64,000 nt of DNA from Plasmodium brasilianum. Lineage: Eukaryota; Apicomplexa; Aconoidasida; Haemosporida; Plasmodiidae. Location of the stretch: contig NC_090124.1 in assembly GCF_023973825.1 (NCBI RefSeq), positions 402,001 to 466,000 of the forward strand, read 5' to 3'. Shown one piece after another: positions 49,301 to 60,437 of this stretch (position 1 is the first letter of the stretch; every line of letters begins with the position of its first letter). The notes under the pieces were generated by a model. It did not search any database. It worked only from the letters and a program-made list of their open reading frames with translations, and was not told the origin of the DNA. Made by a program: the position numbers and the translations under genes.

Positions 49301-49698
49301 TCATAATTCCTTATAAGATTTTTCAAATATTTATTTACAAATTCAAAAATATAATTCTTTAAACATATTAGCATCATTAATCTTGTAAAATGAAATTCTT
49401 CATTTTTAATATAGGAATTATTAATAGCTTTAATCGTCTTAATGATATCCAAGTTATTATCTTTGAATTTTCTAGAAATATCATAATTTATATTTTTCTC
49501 TTTTACTAAATCAGTAAAGATATCTACTTGTTTTTTTATTTCCATTTTATAGCTAAATCCTGCATCATTTTTTTTATCCCTTACACTTTCTCCATGGTTA
49601 GTTTCAAAAATGTTTAAATCTTCTGTATCGTCTACCTTTTCGTGGTAATTATTTAAATCAATAAATAATTTGTCGTTTATTTTAATTAAAGTATCCAT
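43368..49698 (-). CDS. Importin-beta/karyopherin-like HEAT-repeat protein (2 exons, 2040 residues)
   Basis: Two long adjacent frames are one gene: exon 1 at 49698-47626 (691 codons, donor ATTGAT|GTAAAA) and exon 2 at 47417-43368 (acceptor ATTTTCAG). The join is phase 0 across a 208-base intron, giving 2040 residues. The intervening T-rich tract is a strong splice signal. The whole protein is helical, Leu/Ile/Phe/Tyr-rich and without enzyme motifs. LIDYPYKWHNVLGNIF (exon 1) resembles the D-x-P-x-x-W helix of importin-beta family proteins. After the junction, FERYIICFEKIPLFRKYLL fits another such repeat. An acidic loop near residue 1510 (EEDLDVDVGEGAYVEMEEED) matches the position of acidic loops in importin-7/8-type carriers. 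Asn-rich insertions account for the unusual size. The family name is tentative: another HEAT/ARM scaffold would look similar by eye. Confidence 0.55.
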
Positions 49699-51064
49699 TA
49701 TTCCATGTATAATTTCTTAAATAATAGAATGAAAAGTAAAATTACAAAAAATATGGAAATTAGATTCTTCTAGTTAAATTTTAAATCAATATATCGTAAA
49801 TAAATGGAAGTGAAATTTTCATTCTATGAGTTTAAGTATGTAGTTCAACTATTGTATTGAGATATTATTTATTTTATTATTTTATCTAATTATTCATTTA
49901 TCTGATCATTTTTTTTTCTTCTTTTTTTTCTTTTTTTATTTTTGTTCTTGTGTTACCGACCTATTTGTTCAATCTTTTGTTGATATGTACGATTCAGATG
50001 CTGGTTGATACATTTGTCTGTTAAGCTCTTTCTTCGTTTCAACTTTCTTATTAAGCGAAATAGCGAATGGTAAATATTTTCATGGAAGTAAAAGATAACT
50101 AAAAATTGTTAAATTCACTTAGTTAAGAAAATAAATAGAGTTACGCATAAATATAATACCCAAATAAAAAGTTAGTGTGTAATATATTTTTTGCAATCTA
50201 TTTTATATGAAGTATTATGACTTAAAAATAAAAATGGGAAATGCGTTTACCCTTATATAACCCTATTTTTTAAATTCATTTGTTTTACATATTTGTACAC
50301 ACCAAAGGTTTCCAAATGTAAAATTTTAAAATTTTAAGAATTCGAAAATTTTATTTCGTAAATAAATTTAATTAATTTAATTGTTAATAATAGAGACATG
50401 ACAAGAGAAAAAATATTAATTTAGAATTATTTTTTTTTTTTTTTATTTAATTTTTTAGCTTTTTTTTTTTTTTGTGTTCATAAAAAAAAAAGCCATTACT
50501 TTGTACAATATTTACTGTTCATATATAATATGTGAAAATTAATATTCTCATAAAAAATATTTCTTTCTTTTTTTACTATATATTAACATATGAGAAAAAA
50601 AATAAGGAAATATGTGCAATTAACTATTTAAAAAAAAAATGATATATGGTGCTACTTAACCAGACAATGTATATAATGTGAGCGTGTAGTTGTAATATGA
50701 TCAATGTGAAAAAATATGTAGTAACATAAAGATTTTATTGAAAAAAACAAAAACAAAGACAAAAACAAAATGGAAAAAAATATTGAAAAAAATATGTACA
50801 AAAAAAATGAGAAAGCATGCAAATATATACATATAAATATATATTAACGAATGGATAAACACAGAGATGAAATGGATACTACTATGAATAATGACAAAAA
50901 AATAAAAAAAAATTATGAACTGTTAATATATTAATAAAAAAAAAAAAAAAGTGAATTTCTTAGCTAGTTGGAATTTAAATAGCTTTTAATTTTTTTTTTT
51001 TTTTTTTAAATAATAAAATATTGTTTAGAGTGTATATCTTAAGAATTATATATTTAAAAAAACA
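49699..51064. other. Intergenic region upstream of the karyopherin-like gene
   Basis: About 1.37 kb of AT-rich DNA with T15, A13 and T18 runs near 50430, 50940 and 50990. No frame looks like protein. It should carry the promoter of the gene starting at 49698. Confidence 0.6.
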
Positions 51065-51344
51065 TCAATTTTTCAGTAGTTCTGAACTAATTGTAACTGT
51101 TAAATTGTTCAAAATTTTTCTTCTTTCTTTTTGAAAACATGACGGTTTTAATAATAATGTATATGGATATTCTGCTTTTGTAATTTTTTCATCGTTCGTA
51201 CTGCTTATTTTAGGCTTCGATCTGTTTGTTGTTATTACTTTATTGCTATATACACATATATATATGTTTTGCATTTTTCACTTACACATCTTAAGACTGT
51301 TAACACTACTTTTGTTTAGTTCATTTCTATTGATGTTGTCATTT
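51065..51344 (-). CDS. Candidate 3' exons, possibly of the Asn-rich gene upstream
   Basis: A protein-like frame, SKPKISSTNDEKITKAEYPY and onward, runs from an acceptor (AAACAG) at 51221 to a stop at 51065. A second open stretch, 51344 to about 51286, follows another acceptor (GTTAACAG) and reads NDNINRNELNKSSVNSLK. A donor inside the end of the large Asn-rich gene (TTTAT|GTATAA, last exon base 51759) would join in phase to 51344. The next junction needs the weaker donor GTGTAA (exon end 51288), because the better GTAAGT beside it breaks the phase. So these may be the last two exons of the 51695-56005 gene, replacing its final 21 residues, or parts of a separate small gene. Transcript reads would decide. 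Confidence 0.3.
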
Positions 51345-51694
51345 CTGTTAACAGGGAATGGTACCTTTTACGATTTCTCCACTTTTATAGCATGCCACTT
51401 AATATGAACGATTCTTCTATTTAAGCAGAAATAGATATATATATGTGTACATATATGAGCATACACCCATATATACATATTTGTATATATGTAATAAGTA
51501 AATGAACAAAAGGGAATTCTACACATTTCCACGTGGTTCTAAATGTAAGCCGCATCTAACAGTTATATTATCATTTATAAAATTCTGTACCTTTATTTAT
51601 TTTTACACGTACTTTTTAATATTAACATTTGATATCCTTTCTCACATATACATTCGTTGTTGATGTTGTTGAACTATGAAAGAAATTTTGATTC

Positions 51695-54600
51695 CTATTT
51701 TGAAGTTAAATAAGTTGCATTCGATTTTTTATTATCCATATTTTTATTAGAATTATACATAAATGAAACGTCCGAGGTGTTTCGAAGTACGGTGTTATTA
51801 TTTATCTTATGTTTACTAGAATAAAACGTATCATTCATATTGTCCATGTCGCTGGAATTATTTCGTTTATGAAAACGCTCATTTACTAATTTTGTACGTC
51901 TGTTGCTCATCTTACTATTTTGTTGACATGATGTTGTTTGCTTATTTGTTTTATAATATGTATCATTATTCACTTCATTTTTTACAAAATCACCCTTTTG
52001 CTCATAATTCTGATATTTTCTCCTATAAAATACGTTATTATTATTATTATTATTATTCATTTGATTCTTATTATGGTTTATCTTTTTACCCATTAGATTA
52101 TTATTGCCCAATCGTTTGTCTGCTGATTTTTTTTCGTAGTATCCTTTTTTATTGAAGTTATAATCATTTATTCTTTCTTCATTTTGATTGTCTCTATAAA
52201 TAGTGTTATTTTTTTTCCCATAAAAATTTGAGTTTGCAACTGCATCATCTCCTTTCTTAGAATTATCATATTTCTTATTTGATGAAAAACTTAAAAAAGA
52301 ACCTTTGTAGTTACTCGAAGAATTTTTATGGAATGGTGGTACGGTTTTCTTTTGATTATAAGAGCGATAATTATTTTTTCTGTTATAATATTTATTTTCT
52401 TCATTATGTGTGCATGTATTATTAATTAATAATGCATTCGAAGAATTTTTTGAACTCATGATATAATTATTCTTCGTTACACTGTAGTTCGCATTAACAG
52501 AATTATCTACATAATCGATCTTATTTAATACATTTGAATAATCACTGCTATTTCCATTAATAACTATTCTTTCATCTAATCCTTTTGTATTTACTTGAAA
52601 ATTTGAATTATCTTTATTAAATTTGGTACCTTCATTATTACATTTTTTTTCTGAAGTTTCACTTATTTCTGTTATGTTATCATTATTACTTTCTTCCCTA
52701 ATATTGTCGGTATAGCATGAATTTAATTCATACATTTTTATTTCATCCTGAAATACTTCATTACCATTCTTCTTTCTATTTTCTTGATCTAAATAAGCCT
52801 CTAATAATTTATTATATCTATTACCAATCCATATTTTGAACTGTTTGAAATTAAAAGAACTAGACTTTCCTGTATTATTAGTTCTCTTTTCATCCCTCTT
52901 TCCTATTAAATGATTCTTTTTATCTTCTGGATATTTACAATAATCATTCTTACTTATATTTTTCATATTTTTATCATCCTTATTTGCTAATATATTGCCC
53001 TGAACTTCCTCATCCTCACTTCTATCTGTGATATTATAATTATCATTTTTAACGCATTCACAATTGTTCATCTCTTCATCATTATATCTTCTAATATTTT
53101 GGATATGTTTTGTTTTCTCCCTCGTTAAACAATCTTCAGTATTATATTCCTTTTTTCTTCCCTCTTTTGTTATTATGCATTTTGTGTCACTGTTTTCCTT
53201 GATTTTACTATGGTCTCTATTACTCTTATCCACCTTTTTACTACTGGGAATGTTACTATTATCCATATTAGTATGATCAGACTTACTATTATCAGACATA
53301 TTATTCACAATTTTTTCTTTATTCTTAAAACTGTTATCAACCATATTACTGTTTGTATTATTTACACCATTATTAGCATAATTACATTTATCAAGGTTCC
53401 TATTAAAAATGTGATTATTATTATCATTAATGTGTTCATACATGTTTTCACCAGTATTCTCATTAGTAGTAGCCCATATGGTTTTATTAGACACATTTTC
53501 TCCACGTTTAACTAAATGATTGGAACTATTTTTATAAACATCTGTTTCATCTACTTTCACGTCACTTAAATCATTTGGTGCACAGCTGTTTTCTTTTTCA
53601 TAATGATTTGATTCTTTATTATTCATAATTTTGTTATCATTTACCTTTTTATTATAATTATTATTACCACTATTATTAAATGTGTGTAACATTTTTTTAT
53701 TATTATCGTTATTCATATTATCACTTCTTTTAAAATAGTTACTTTCATTATTTTTTTTCCCGTATTTTTCCTCATTAATAAATTTTGTGTCTGATTTTTT
53801 TATATTTGATATTTCTTCCTTATTTTTAAAATTATTTCTTTTAAAATTAAAATTTTTGTTATTTCCACTTTCATCACGTGACACAGGGTGATTATTCCTA
53901 TTCATACTATTGTCCTTATGGATTTCCTCGTAACTGTTATCAGCCCTGTTATAAGTGTGCTTACTACTATTAATATACTTGTTACGGTTATTGTTATTAT
54001 CACTGTTACTATCGTTGTTATCACTGTTTTTACCACCACAGTTAACACCTTTGTTATCATTATTCTTATCAACGGTATCACCAATGTCATAATTATTACC
54101 ATTACTACCATTGTGTCCATAATTATTACCGCTATAACTGTTATTTTTGTTGTTATAATTTTTACAGTTATCAATATTTTGTACAGTATTATCATTCATT
54201 TTTGAGACACCATTATTACTTTTCCGATAGCTATCAATATTTTTGTAACTGTTGTTGATACTACTCGTGCATACACTATTCTCGTTACTATTTTTATGCT
54301 TTTTTTCATTACTATTATGGATATCTTTTGTTTTACAAATATAATTATGGCCATTTTTGTAATTTTTCCTATTTTTTATACTTTCATTATTCTTATAATA
54401 TTCGCTACTCTTAAAATTATCGCAAGCTGTATCAAAGTCAAAACTTTTGCCGTTATCATTATTGTTTCTACATTCAACTTTTTTGTTATTCCCTATATTT
54501 CTGTAACCGTTATACTTTTTATTTGAATTATTCGTGCTCGTGTTATTATTTCGGAAGTCCTTCTTGAAGTTTGTGTTGTTCCTACTATTATTATATACTG

Positions 54601-56005
54601 AAATTCTTTTATAGTTTTCACTATTATTATTATTAATATTATTACTACTATTATTGTTTGTGAGTTTATTGCCATTTGTTTTCTCATTATTATAAGGTTT
54701 CTCTTTTGTGTCCTCGCTTTTTCTACCCGAATTAATGTTCATACTGTTAGTACTAAATATCCTAATGGAACCTGAATTTAAACGACTATTATTATATACC
54801 TCTTCTGTATTCATATTTTTTACGTTACTACATTTTCCATCTTTTTTGTCCTTCTCCACTTCCGGTTTTTTAATATTTTCATTTTTCGTATTTTCCATTT
54901 CATCATGTATCCCTATTTTTCCTTTTTCTTTTTTATCTAATTCATAGTTTGTTAAACTTTTATCCTCATTTACTTTTATATCACAATTATTGCTTTTAAT
55001 ATATTCTCTATCCCTCCTTTCAGTATGTACAACTTTATCTTCTCTTCTATTACTTTCATTTTTTACAGAACTCTTTTTAGATATCATGTTCATTTTTTTC
55101 GAATCACGTACCTCACCTGTAAAATTTATATCATTACTGCTACTTACTTTTGAATCATTACATAAAGGTATATCCTTCGAGATTCCTACTAAGTTATTGT
55201 TACTTTTAGAGCATAAATTATTTGTGTTATTCACATTAGCTTCCATGTTTTTATCGTCCTTCGTTTTATTATTTGAATAAACGTTATTCACATGATTTGA
55301 GCCATTTCTCCCCTTCTCCATTTTATTATGGGGTATTTTCCTAACATTTTGAAAAGGTTTATTGTTGTTATCATTACAATTTCTGCTGTCAAAAAAATTT
55401 GTTAAATTTCTATTTAAGAATGTGTTGTGCTTTTTTTTAACATCATTTTTCGTATAAGCTCTATTAAAATAGTTTGTGTTTTTTCTTCCCCATCTTTCAT
55501 ATCTCCCTTTTTCATTGTTTCCCCTTTTGATACCGTTTCCACAATAGCTATTATTATTGCTACTACTAGTACTGTTGTTGTTACTTCTTTGAACCTTAAT
55601 TCCTTTATCACTAATATTTTTGTTCTTGTTACTATTGATATTATTCATGGTACAAGAGGTACTGTTCTTATTAAGACTACTTATATGATTACTCTTTACA
55701 TTAGTGTTACAATTATTTGTAATGACATTCTTATTATTACTATTACTACTATTACTTCTACTAACATTAATCTTAATATTTTGGATGCCTTCTTTTAATA
55801 CACTTCGTTCTTTTTTTAAATTTTCATTAAAGTTTTCAAAAGTATACCCCCTCTCATTGTTATTTCTTTCCTTATATTTGTTTACTTTATCATTTGCATT
55901 ACTTTGAGTTTTCGGATTAATCGAATAAAAGTTACTTTTATATTCTTTTTTAGCATAGTTACATTTTCCTGTATTTCTAATTTTTGTTTCTTTTTGATTA
56001 CTCAT
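51695..56005 (-). CDS. Very asparagine-rich protein, unknown function (1436 residues)
   Basis: A single ORF from ATG 56005 to TAG 51695. Most of it is low-complexity Asn with Ser, Lys, Asp and Gly, in blocks of AAT/AAC repeats. Such regions are common in Plasmodium and are usually disordered. The parts that look conserved are the first 30 residues (MSNQKETKIRNTGKCNYAKK onward), a segment near residues 1045-1075 (FNFKQFKIWIGNRYNKLLEA) and the basic Arg/Lys/Asn C-terminal third, rich in Tyr and Arg (YNFNKKGYYEKK, RRKYQNYEQKGDF). The basic, Asn/Gly/Tyr/Arg-rich composition would suit an RNA-associated or granule protein, but that is speculation. Antisense and shifted frames in this region are long only because of the repeats. 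The 3' end may be spliced to exons at 51344-51065. Confidence 0.8.
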   Translation of the reverse strand: MSNQKETKIRNTGKCNYAKKEYKSNFYSINPKTQSNANDKVNKYKERNNNERGYTFENFNENLKKERSVLKEGIQNIKINVSRSNSSNSNNKNVITNNCNTNVKSNHISSLNKNSTSCTMNNINSNKNKNISDKGIKVQRSNNNSTSSSNNNSYCGNGIKRGNNEKGRYERWGRKNTNYFNRAYTKNDVKKKHNTFLNRNLTNFFDSRNCNDNNNKPFQNVRKIPHNKMEKGRNGSNHVNNVYSNNKTKDDKNMEANVNNTNNLCSKSNNNLVGISKDIPLCNDSKVSSSNDINFTGEVRDSKKMNMISKKSSVKNESNRREDKVVHTERRDREYIKSNNCDIKVNEDKSLTNYELDKKEKGKIGIHDEMENTKNENIKKPEVEKDKKDGKCSNVKNMNTEEVYNNSRLNSGSIRIFSTNSMNINSGRKSEDTKEKPYNNEKTNGNKLTNNNSSNNINNNNSENYKRISVYNNSRNNTNFKKDFRNNNTSTNNSNKKYNGYRNIGNNKKVECRNNNDNGKSFDFDTACDNFKSSEYYKNNESIKNRKNYKNGHNYICKTKDIHNSNEKKHKNSNENSVCTSSINNSYKNIDSYRKSNNGVSKMNDNTVQNIDNCKNYNNKNNSYSGNNYGHNGSNGNNYDIGDTVDKNNDNKGVNCGGKNSDNNDSNSDNNNNRNKYINSSKHTYNRADNSYEEIHKDNSMNRNNHPVSRDESGNNKNFNFKRNNFKNKEEISNIKKSDTKFINEEKYGKKNNESNYFKRSDNMNNDNNKKMLHTFNNSGNNNYNKKVNDNKIMNNKESNHYEKENSCAPNDLSDVKVDETDVYKNSSNHLVKRGENVSNKTIWATTNENTGENMYEHINDNNNHIFNRNLDKCNYANNGVNNTNSNMVDNSFKNKEKIVNNMSDNSKSDHTNMDNSNIPSSKKVDKSNRDHSKIKENSDTKCIITKEGRKKEYNTEDCLTREKTKHIQNIRRYNDEEMNNCECVKNDNYNITDRSEDEEVQGNILANKDDKNMKNISKNDYCKYPEDKKNHLIGKRDEKRTNNTGKSSSFNFKQFKIWIGNRYNKLLEAYLDQENRKKNGNEVFQDEIKMYELNSCYTDNIREESNNDNITEISETSEKKCNNEGTKFNKDNSNFQVNTKGLDERIVINGNSSDYSNVLNKIDYVDNSVNANYSVTKNNYIMSSKNSSNALLINNTCTHNEENKYYNRKNNYRSYNQKKTVPPFHKNSSSNYKGSFLSFSSNKKYDNSKKGDDAVANSNFYGKKNNTIYRDNQNEERINDYNFNKKGYYEKKSADKRLGNNNLMGKKINHNKNQMNNNNNNNNVFYRRKYQNYEQKGDFVKNEVNNDTYYKTNKQTTSCQQNSKMSNRRTKLVNERFHKRNNSSDMDNMNDTFYSSKHKINNNTVLRNTSDVSFMYNSNKNMDNKKSNATYLTSK

Positions 56006-58583
56006 TTTAATTAAAAAAAAAAAAAAAAAGGCCTAATTTTTTCTTTTTTTTATCTTTTATAAATATTTCTTTATTTTATGTTATTAATTTAACTTCGCCA
56101 AAATAAAATTAAAAAAAAAAAAATATAATACAATGAATTTATGTATACTTCTATGTATATTCATACCTTTATATATACTTGTACATATTTGTACATTTTT
56201 ATATATAAGTACATATATATATGGGCGTATTTAAGTACAAATACAAACACTTACGTGCGTTTGTATATATTTACAAAGTCAGCTTTTAATATGATTATAG
56301 AATTTACATTTAGTTTATTAAGATATGGAAAATTTTAGGAGAAAATATTTTTAGCATCTAGTGAGCAAGTACTTATGAAAAATTAACTTATGAAAAACTG
56401 TCAAGACATAAGGTGTAATAACCTATAAATGTATATTTTAAAAAATAGAATAAATGAATAAAAAATATTAGCTCGTACTCCGTTGTACACAACGTAAAAA
56501 AAAAAATGTGCAATAATGCAAATGTACTTTTTATGGAATATATTTGGTTCATTAAAAAAAATTTTATTGATGGAAAATTCTTAAAGGAATATGGAAAAAA
56601 TAGAAAAAAAAAAAAAAAAAAAATACATATAAATTATGTAAAAGATTACATCTATATAATGGTAAACAAAAACTTCCATGTATTTATTATATGTAAATAT
56701 ATACATTGTATATGCATACATGTAACTTTTTATTCTATTATTTTCCTATTATCTTCATTTAACTTTTTCTTTTTTCTTTTTTTAAAAGCAGTTCATTTTG
56801 CTCTTTTAGCATTATTTTTAATGTTTAAATCTTTTTTTTTTTTTTTTTTTGTATCCTCATTGCATTGTTATTAAATTCTTTCATAAATTACAGCAATGTA
56901 TTTTATTCTTTTTTTTTTTTTTTTTACATTCTCCTTACACGTTTTCTTACGGTGTTTAACGGTAAGTTTATTAATTTTTTTTAACTCGTGATCTTTTTTG
57001 TTTATTTTAACTATGAAATACTGATTTAATTACATGAAACCTACTCTTCTTATATAGTACATAATTATTAAATTTAAAAAATGAAAAAAAGTTTATTATT
57101 TTTAATTCATGGAAGATTCCTATTTTTGATTAGGGTGTTCAATTTTTTTTTTATTTTTAAAAAAAGGATAGTAATAATATTATATAGGTCATACATATAT
57201 ACTCATTCACTATAAATTTTTTATAAATTTATCATTTTATAGGATCACTGAACCTTATTTTTAAGAATTTTAAAATATTTATTTAGCAATGTGCTACGCA
57301 TTATACAAGTAAAACCGGAATATTTAATTTTTTTTTTTTTTATTTTTTATATTTATCGTAGTACACGTAGCTTTAATATTGTTTTGCTTTTGTTTTATAT
57401 TTTATATCTTTTATATTTTATCATTCATTTGTATTTTATTTTTTTTTTTTTACTTTTTCGAAATTGTTCTTTTAACATCATAATCGATTAGTCCTTCTGT
57501 AATTGATATATGGAAATTTCAAAAAAAAAAATTTCCTTGTGTATATCTAGAAAATATGTAGTAATAGGAAATTACTTTCTTTTTCAGTATATTTTACTCA
57601 TTTGTAGAACTTTTGACGAGCTGCTTAGTATTTACCATGAAATGTCCTTGTATGTTCAAAAAAAAAAAAAAAAAAATTTTCTCATAATTTCAATTTTTTT
57701 TATATAAACATTTTGTAAGATTATACTTACTTTTCATTTATGTAAAAGTCATTTTTGAAATAATTTGTGAAATTCAAAAGCTACTGAGATGTATCATTAA
57801 GGAAAAGGAAAAATAATGTTTGTTCAAAAATGTTTTTGAAAAAACATATATTTGAAATTTTATTTGTTTTATTATTATTTAGTAATACGGGAAATTACAA
57901 AATGTATTTTATTTATTTCTTTTTGTGTGTAATAAAAAAAAAAAAAAAAAAAAAATAGGGGGTTAAGGAGAAAACAAAAAAGCTCAATTATATCATTTTT
58001 TTTTTCATTTCATAAAATAAGGAACAAAAAAAGATTATTATTACTATATATATATTGAATCCGCATTACCTATATTTTGATTCTTTCTATATTTAAAAGT
58101 AACTTTTCGTAAAAACCTTTCGAAAAGTGATTAGGAGGGTGTAAAATAATATGCATGTTCTTTTATATGCATAGGATAGAGGAAGCGAAAAATTAGATTT
58201 TGTCAAATGTCCTCGAGTGAAAAAGTGAAAGATATGAAGAAGCAAATCAATTAAAATTAAATATGATTCAACGCATATATAAAAATAGAAGAATTTCCCT
58301 TTTTTTTTCTTCACGTTTGAGAAAGAGTGCATGTCTATAACAAAGGATGCACAAATAGAAAAAATTTTGCTTAGTATGCTTTACATATCCATTGTAATAT
58401 ATATTTAACTTATTTTGAAGCATTTAATAGAATTTAAAAACGATTTTTTTTTATTTGCTTGAACTTTGCAAAAAAAAAAAAAAAAAATATCGATAATACC
58501 AGGTGTTGCGAATCATTAAAGAAAAGTTAAAATTTAATTTTTATAGAAAAAAATAAAAAAACAAGAAACAATAATCAATAAAG
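56006..58583. other. Intergenic region (about 2.6 kb) with weak coding hints
   Basis: This lies upstream of the Asn-rich gene. It is extremely A- and T-rich with many runs of 15-21 identical bases. Two plus-strand pieces look slightly protein-like: 56506-56620 (MCNNANVLFMEYIWFIKKNF) and 57510-57660 (containing CRTFDELLSIYHEMSLYVQ). Neither has good splice links, and both end in poly-Lys or poly-Phe translation of homopolymers, so I do not call a gene. Confidence 0.5.
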
Positions 58584-58886
58584 ATGACATCTAGCATATT
58601 TATAAACAAAAAAAAAAAAAAAAAAAATGTTTTAATTTTTGTTGAAATACTCTTTTTAATATCTATTTTGAGTATGTATACATTAATAAAAATGTACCTG
58701 CTTAGAAAGAATGCTTCATGGAAAGAGAAACTCTTGACTTTATGCTTTTTTACAAACATCTTTTTCATTTATTTATTGTTTTTTCCAATTCCCTACATGC
58801 AAGTATATATGTATACACATGTATCTGTAAACATTTTTAGAAATTTACAGTGCGGTTTTATAGTAATGGTGCGCTTCCTTATATGA
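58584..58886 (+). CDS. Small two-membrane-segment protein, unknown function
   Basis: An ORF of 100 residues starting MTSSIFIN, then a short poly-Lys from an A20 run. Two hydrophobic segments follow (NVLIFVEILFLISILSMYTL and FFTNIFFIYLLFFPI) with a basic loop between them (LLRKNASWKEK). The pattern of a basic N-terminus and two membrane helices is sensible for a small ER or vacuolar membrane factor. The final 25 residues come from TATATGTATACAC repeat-like sequence, so the true C-terminus could differ: a GTATAT donor after PYMQ is possible, but the nearest acceptor gives an intron under 40 bases, which is too short. It converges on the 58946-60437 gene with only 59 bases between the stops. The A20 run makes a frame error possible. 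Family not recognised. Confidence 0.4.
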   Translation: MTSSIFINKKKKKKNVLIFVEILFLISILSMYTLIKMYLLRKNASWKEKLLTLCFFTNIFFIYLLFFPIPYMQVYMYTHVSVNIFRNLQCGFIVMVRFLI

Positions 58887-58945
58887 CAGTTTTACACTTT
58901 TTTTTTTTTTTTAACTTCATCCTATAAGTAGTTTTCCATTGCATG

Positions 58946-59788
58946 CTATGATTTTATTCTTCTAAATATTTCTTCATGTCGACATTTCATATTTGAGCTT
59001 TCAAAAATGAACTTGGTTCTTTCAATTGCCTCTTCAAGATATTTATGAACCACATCTGAACTCCATTGAGCTAAATGTTTTGTTGTTTTTATATCATCAT
59101 CATCCTGATTTTCTTTTTTCACTTTTGATAAACTTTCATCTTCTATGTGAGATATACATTCAAACCCAGTTTCCGCGTCAGAATATATAGGATACACATG
59201 CATGTTACCTATTAAGCAAGAACAAATTACCATAGTGCTAAATGAATACATGAATTATTACTGCGTCATCCAAAGCTAATATATTAATACGTTAACACTT
59301 GAAAAAATATATGTGAACTGCTGTTTAACTGTTTTGTATTGTTTTGTTATGTTTTCTTTTCTTTTGTGTGTATGTGTTTGTATTTTTTGTATTTTTTTGT
59401 ATTTTTTGTATTTGTTTGTATTTGTTTGTATTTGTTTGTATTTGTTTGTATTTGTTTGTATTTGTTTGTATTTGTTTGTGTTTTTTTTTTTTTTTTAGTG
59501 ATACCTTCCTCTCCTTCTAAGTACAATAATTTATGTTTTGCGTTATTTGCTTTTTCTAAAATTTTCTCTTTTTCCGTATCATTTACTTTTTCAACTTTGA
59601 TGTGTTTTGTCGCTGAAAAATATTTTATAAAAATGCACTAATACAGGACTCATGTTTTCTTTTAACAATTCAGACAATTACACACATAACAAGAAATACG
59701 TTTACGAACATATACACTGTACGATTGTAGAAACATGGTAATTTCTCATTTTGGAGTAAAATACAACTTCACCAGTTTGCAATTTCTT

Positions 59789-59822
<34 letters not shown>

Positions 59823-60437
59823 TTATATATGTATATATATTATATATAAATATATTTGTAAATATACTTGCAGATGTGCTTGAAAACATGCTCATAAGCT
59901 ATGCATGTAGATATGTGCACACATATGACAACCTACAGTTACAAACTGCAGCAAACACAATATTCGCGTAGCTAATTTTTTTTTTTCATGAATAAAGTAA
60001 AAAATTTACTTACCAATTAACCATCTCTTTTCATTAATTTTAATGACCTTTTCATTTTTTCTTTTATTTCTTAAATTAAATTTTACGAAATTTTTATTTT
60101 CCAACACTTTAATATCATTAGTTTTAATAACTTTATTAGACGTATTTTTAGATATAGGTAAAACTGTATTGACTATCTTCTTATTCTTATCGTCCTTTAA
60201 AATATATGTGGTATTATTAGCTTTTCTTAAATTATTCTTTACTTCGTAGTTATTTATACTTATTAATTCTCTTCTTTTTGTGTTGTTTCTCAATTTAGAA
60301 AAATATACCTTTTTATTTTTAAAAGAAATAGTACTAATTGAATATTTCTTAAACTCATTCATTTCAATTCGTAATTTATTTATTTTCGAATGAAAATTTT
60401 CAATCCTGTCATTCCATCTATGATCTAGTGCTTCCAT
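58946..60437 (-). CDS. Conserved protein of unknown function (3 exons, 264 residues)
   Basis: Exons 60437-60014, 59612-59505 and 59208-58946. Junctions are ATTG|GTAAGT...TTTTCAG|CG and GAAG|GTATCA...TTAATAG|GT, both phase 1, so the reading frame is continuous over 795 nt. The N-terminus (MEALDHRWNDRIENFHSKIN) starts a predicted helix or coiled coil. Residues 30-140 are very basic (Lys/Arg/Asn), which would suit nucleic-acid or microtubule binding. Exon 2 is a charged helix (DTEKEKILEKANNAKHKLLY). Exon 3 contains a Tyr/Pro strand-like start (NMHVYPIYSDAETGFECI), an acidic stretch and a C-terminal helix (WSSDVVHKYLEEAIERTKF). No membrane segment or signal peptide. I do not recognise the family. 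Intron 2 contains the 10-base tandem repeat. Confidence 0.75.
59411..59480. repeat. 10-bp tandem repeat in intron 2 of the 264-residue gene
   Basis: Seven consecutive copies of TTTGTTTGTA lie at 59411-59480 (the last ends in G). Related TATTTTTTG units extend upstream to about 59380. The array is inside an intron, so length changes would not alter the protein. It creates false Phe/Val/Cys frames on the plus strand. Confidence 0.92.

Noticed and set aside
53888..55798. Long Ile/Val/Thr-rich frames on both strands within the Asn-rich gene
   Set aside because: They are shadows of AAT/AAC codon repeats read in other frames or antisense. The sense frame is continuous over 1436 codons.
56506..56874. 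122-codon plus-strand frame upstream of the Asn-rich gene
   Set aside because: Only the first 35 codons look like protein. The rest is poly-Lys and poly-Phe from homopolymers, and no splice partner fits.
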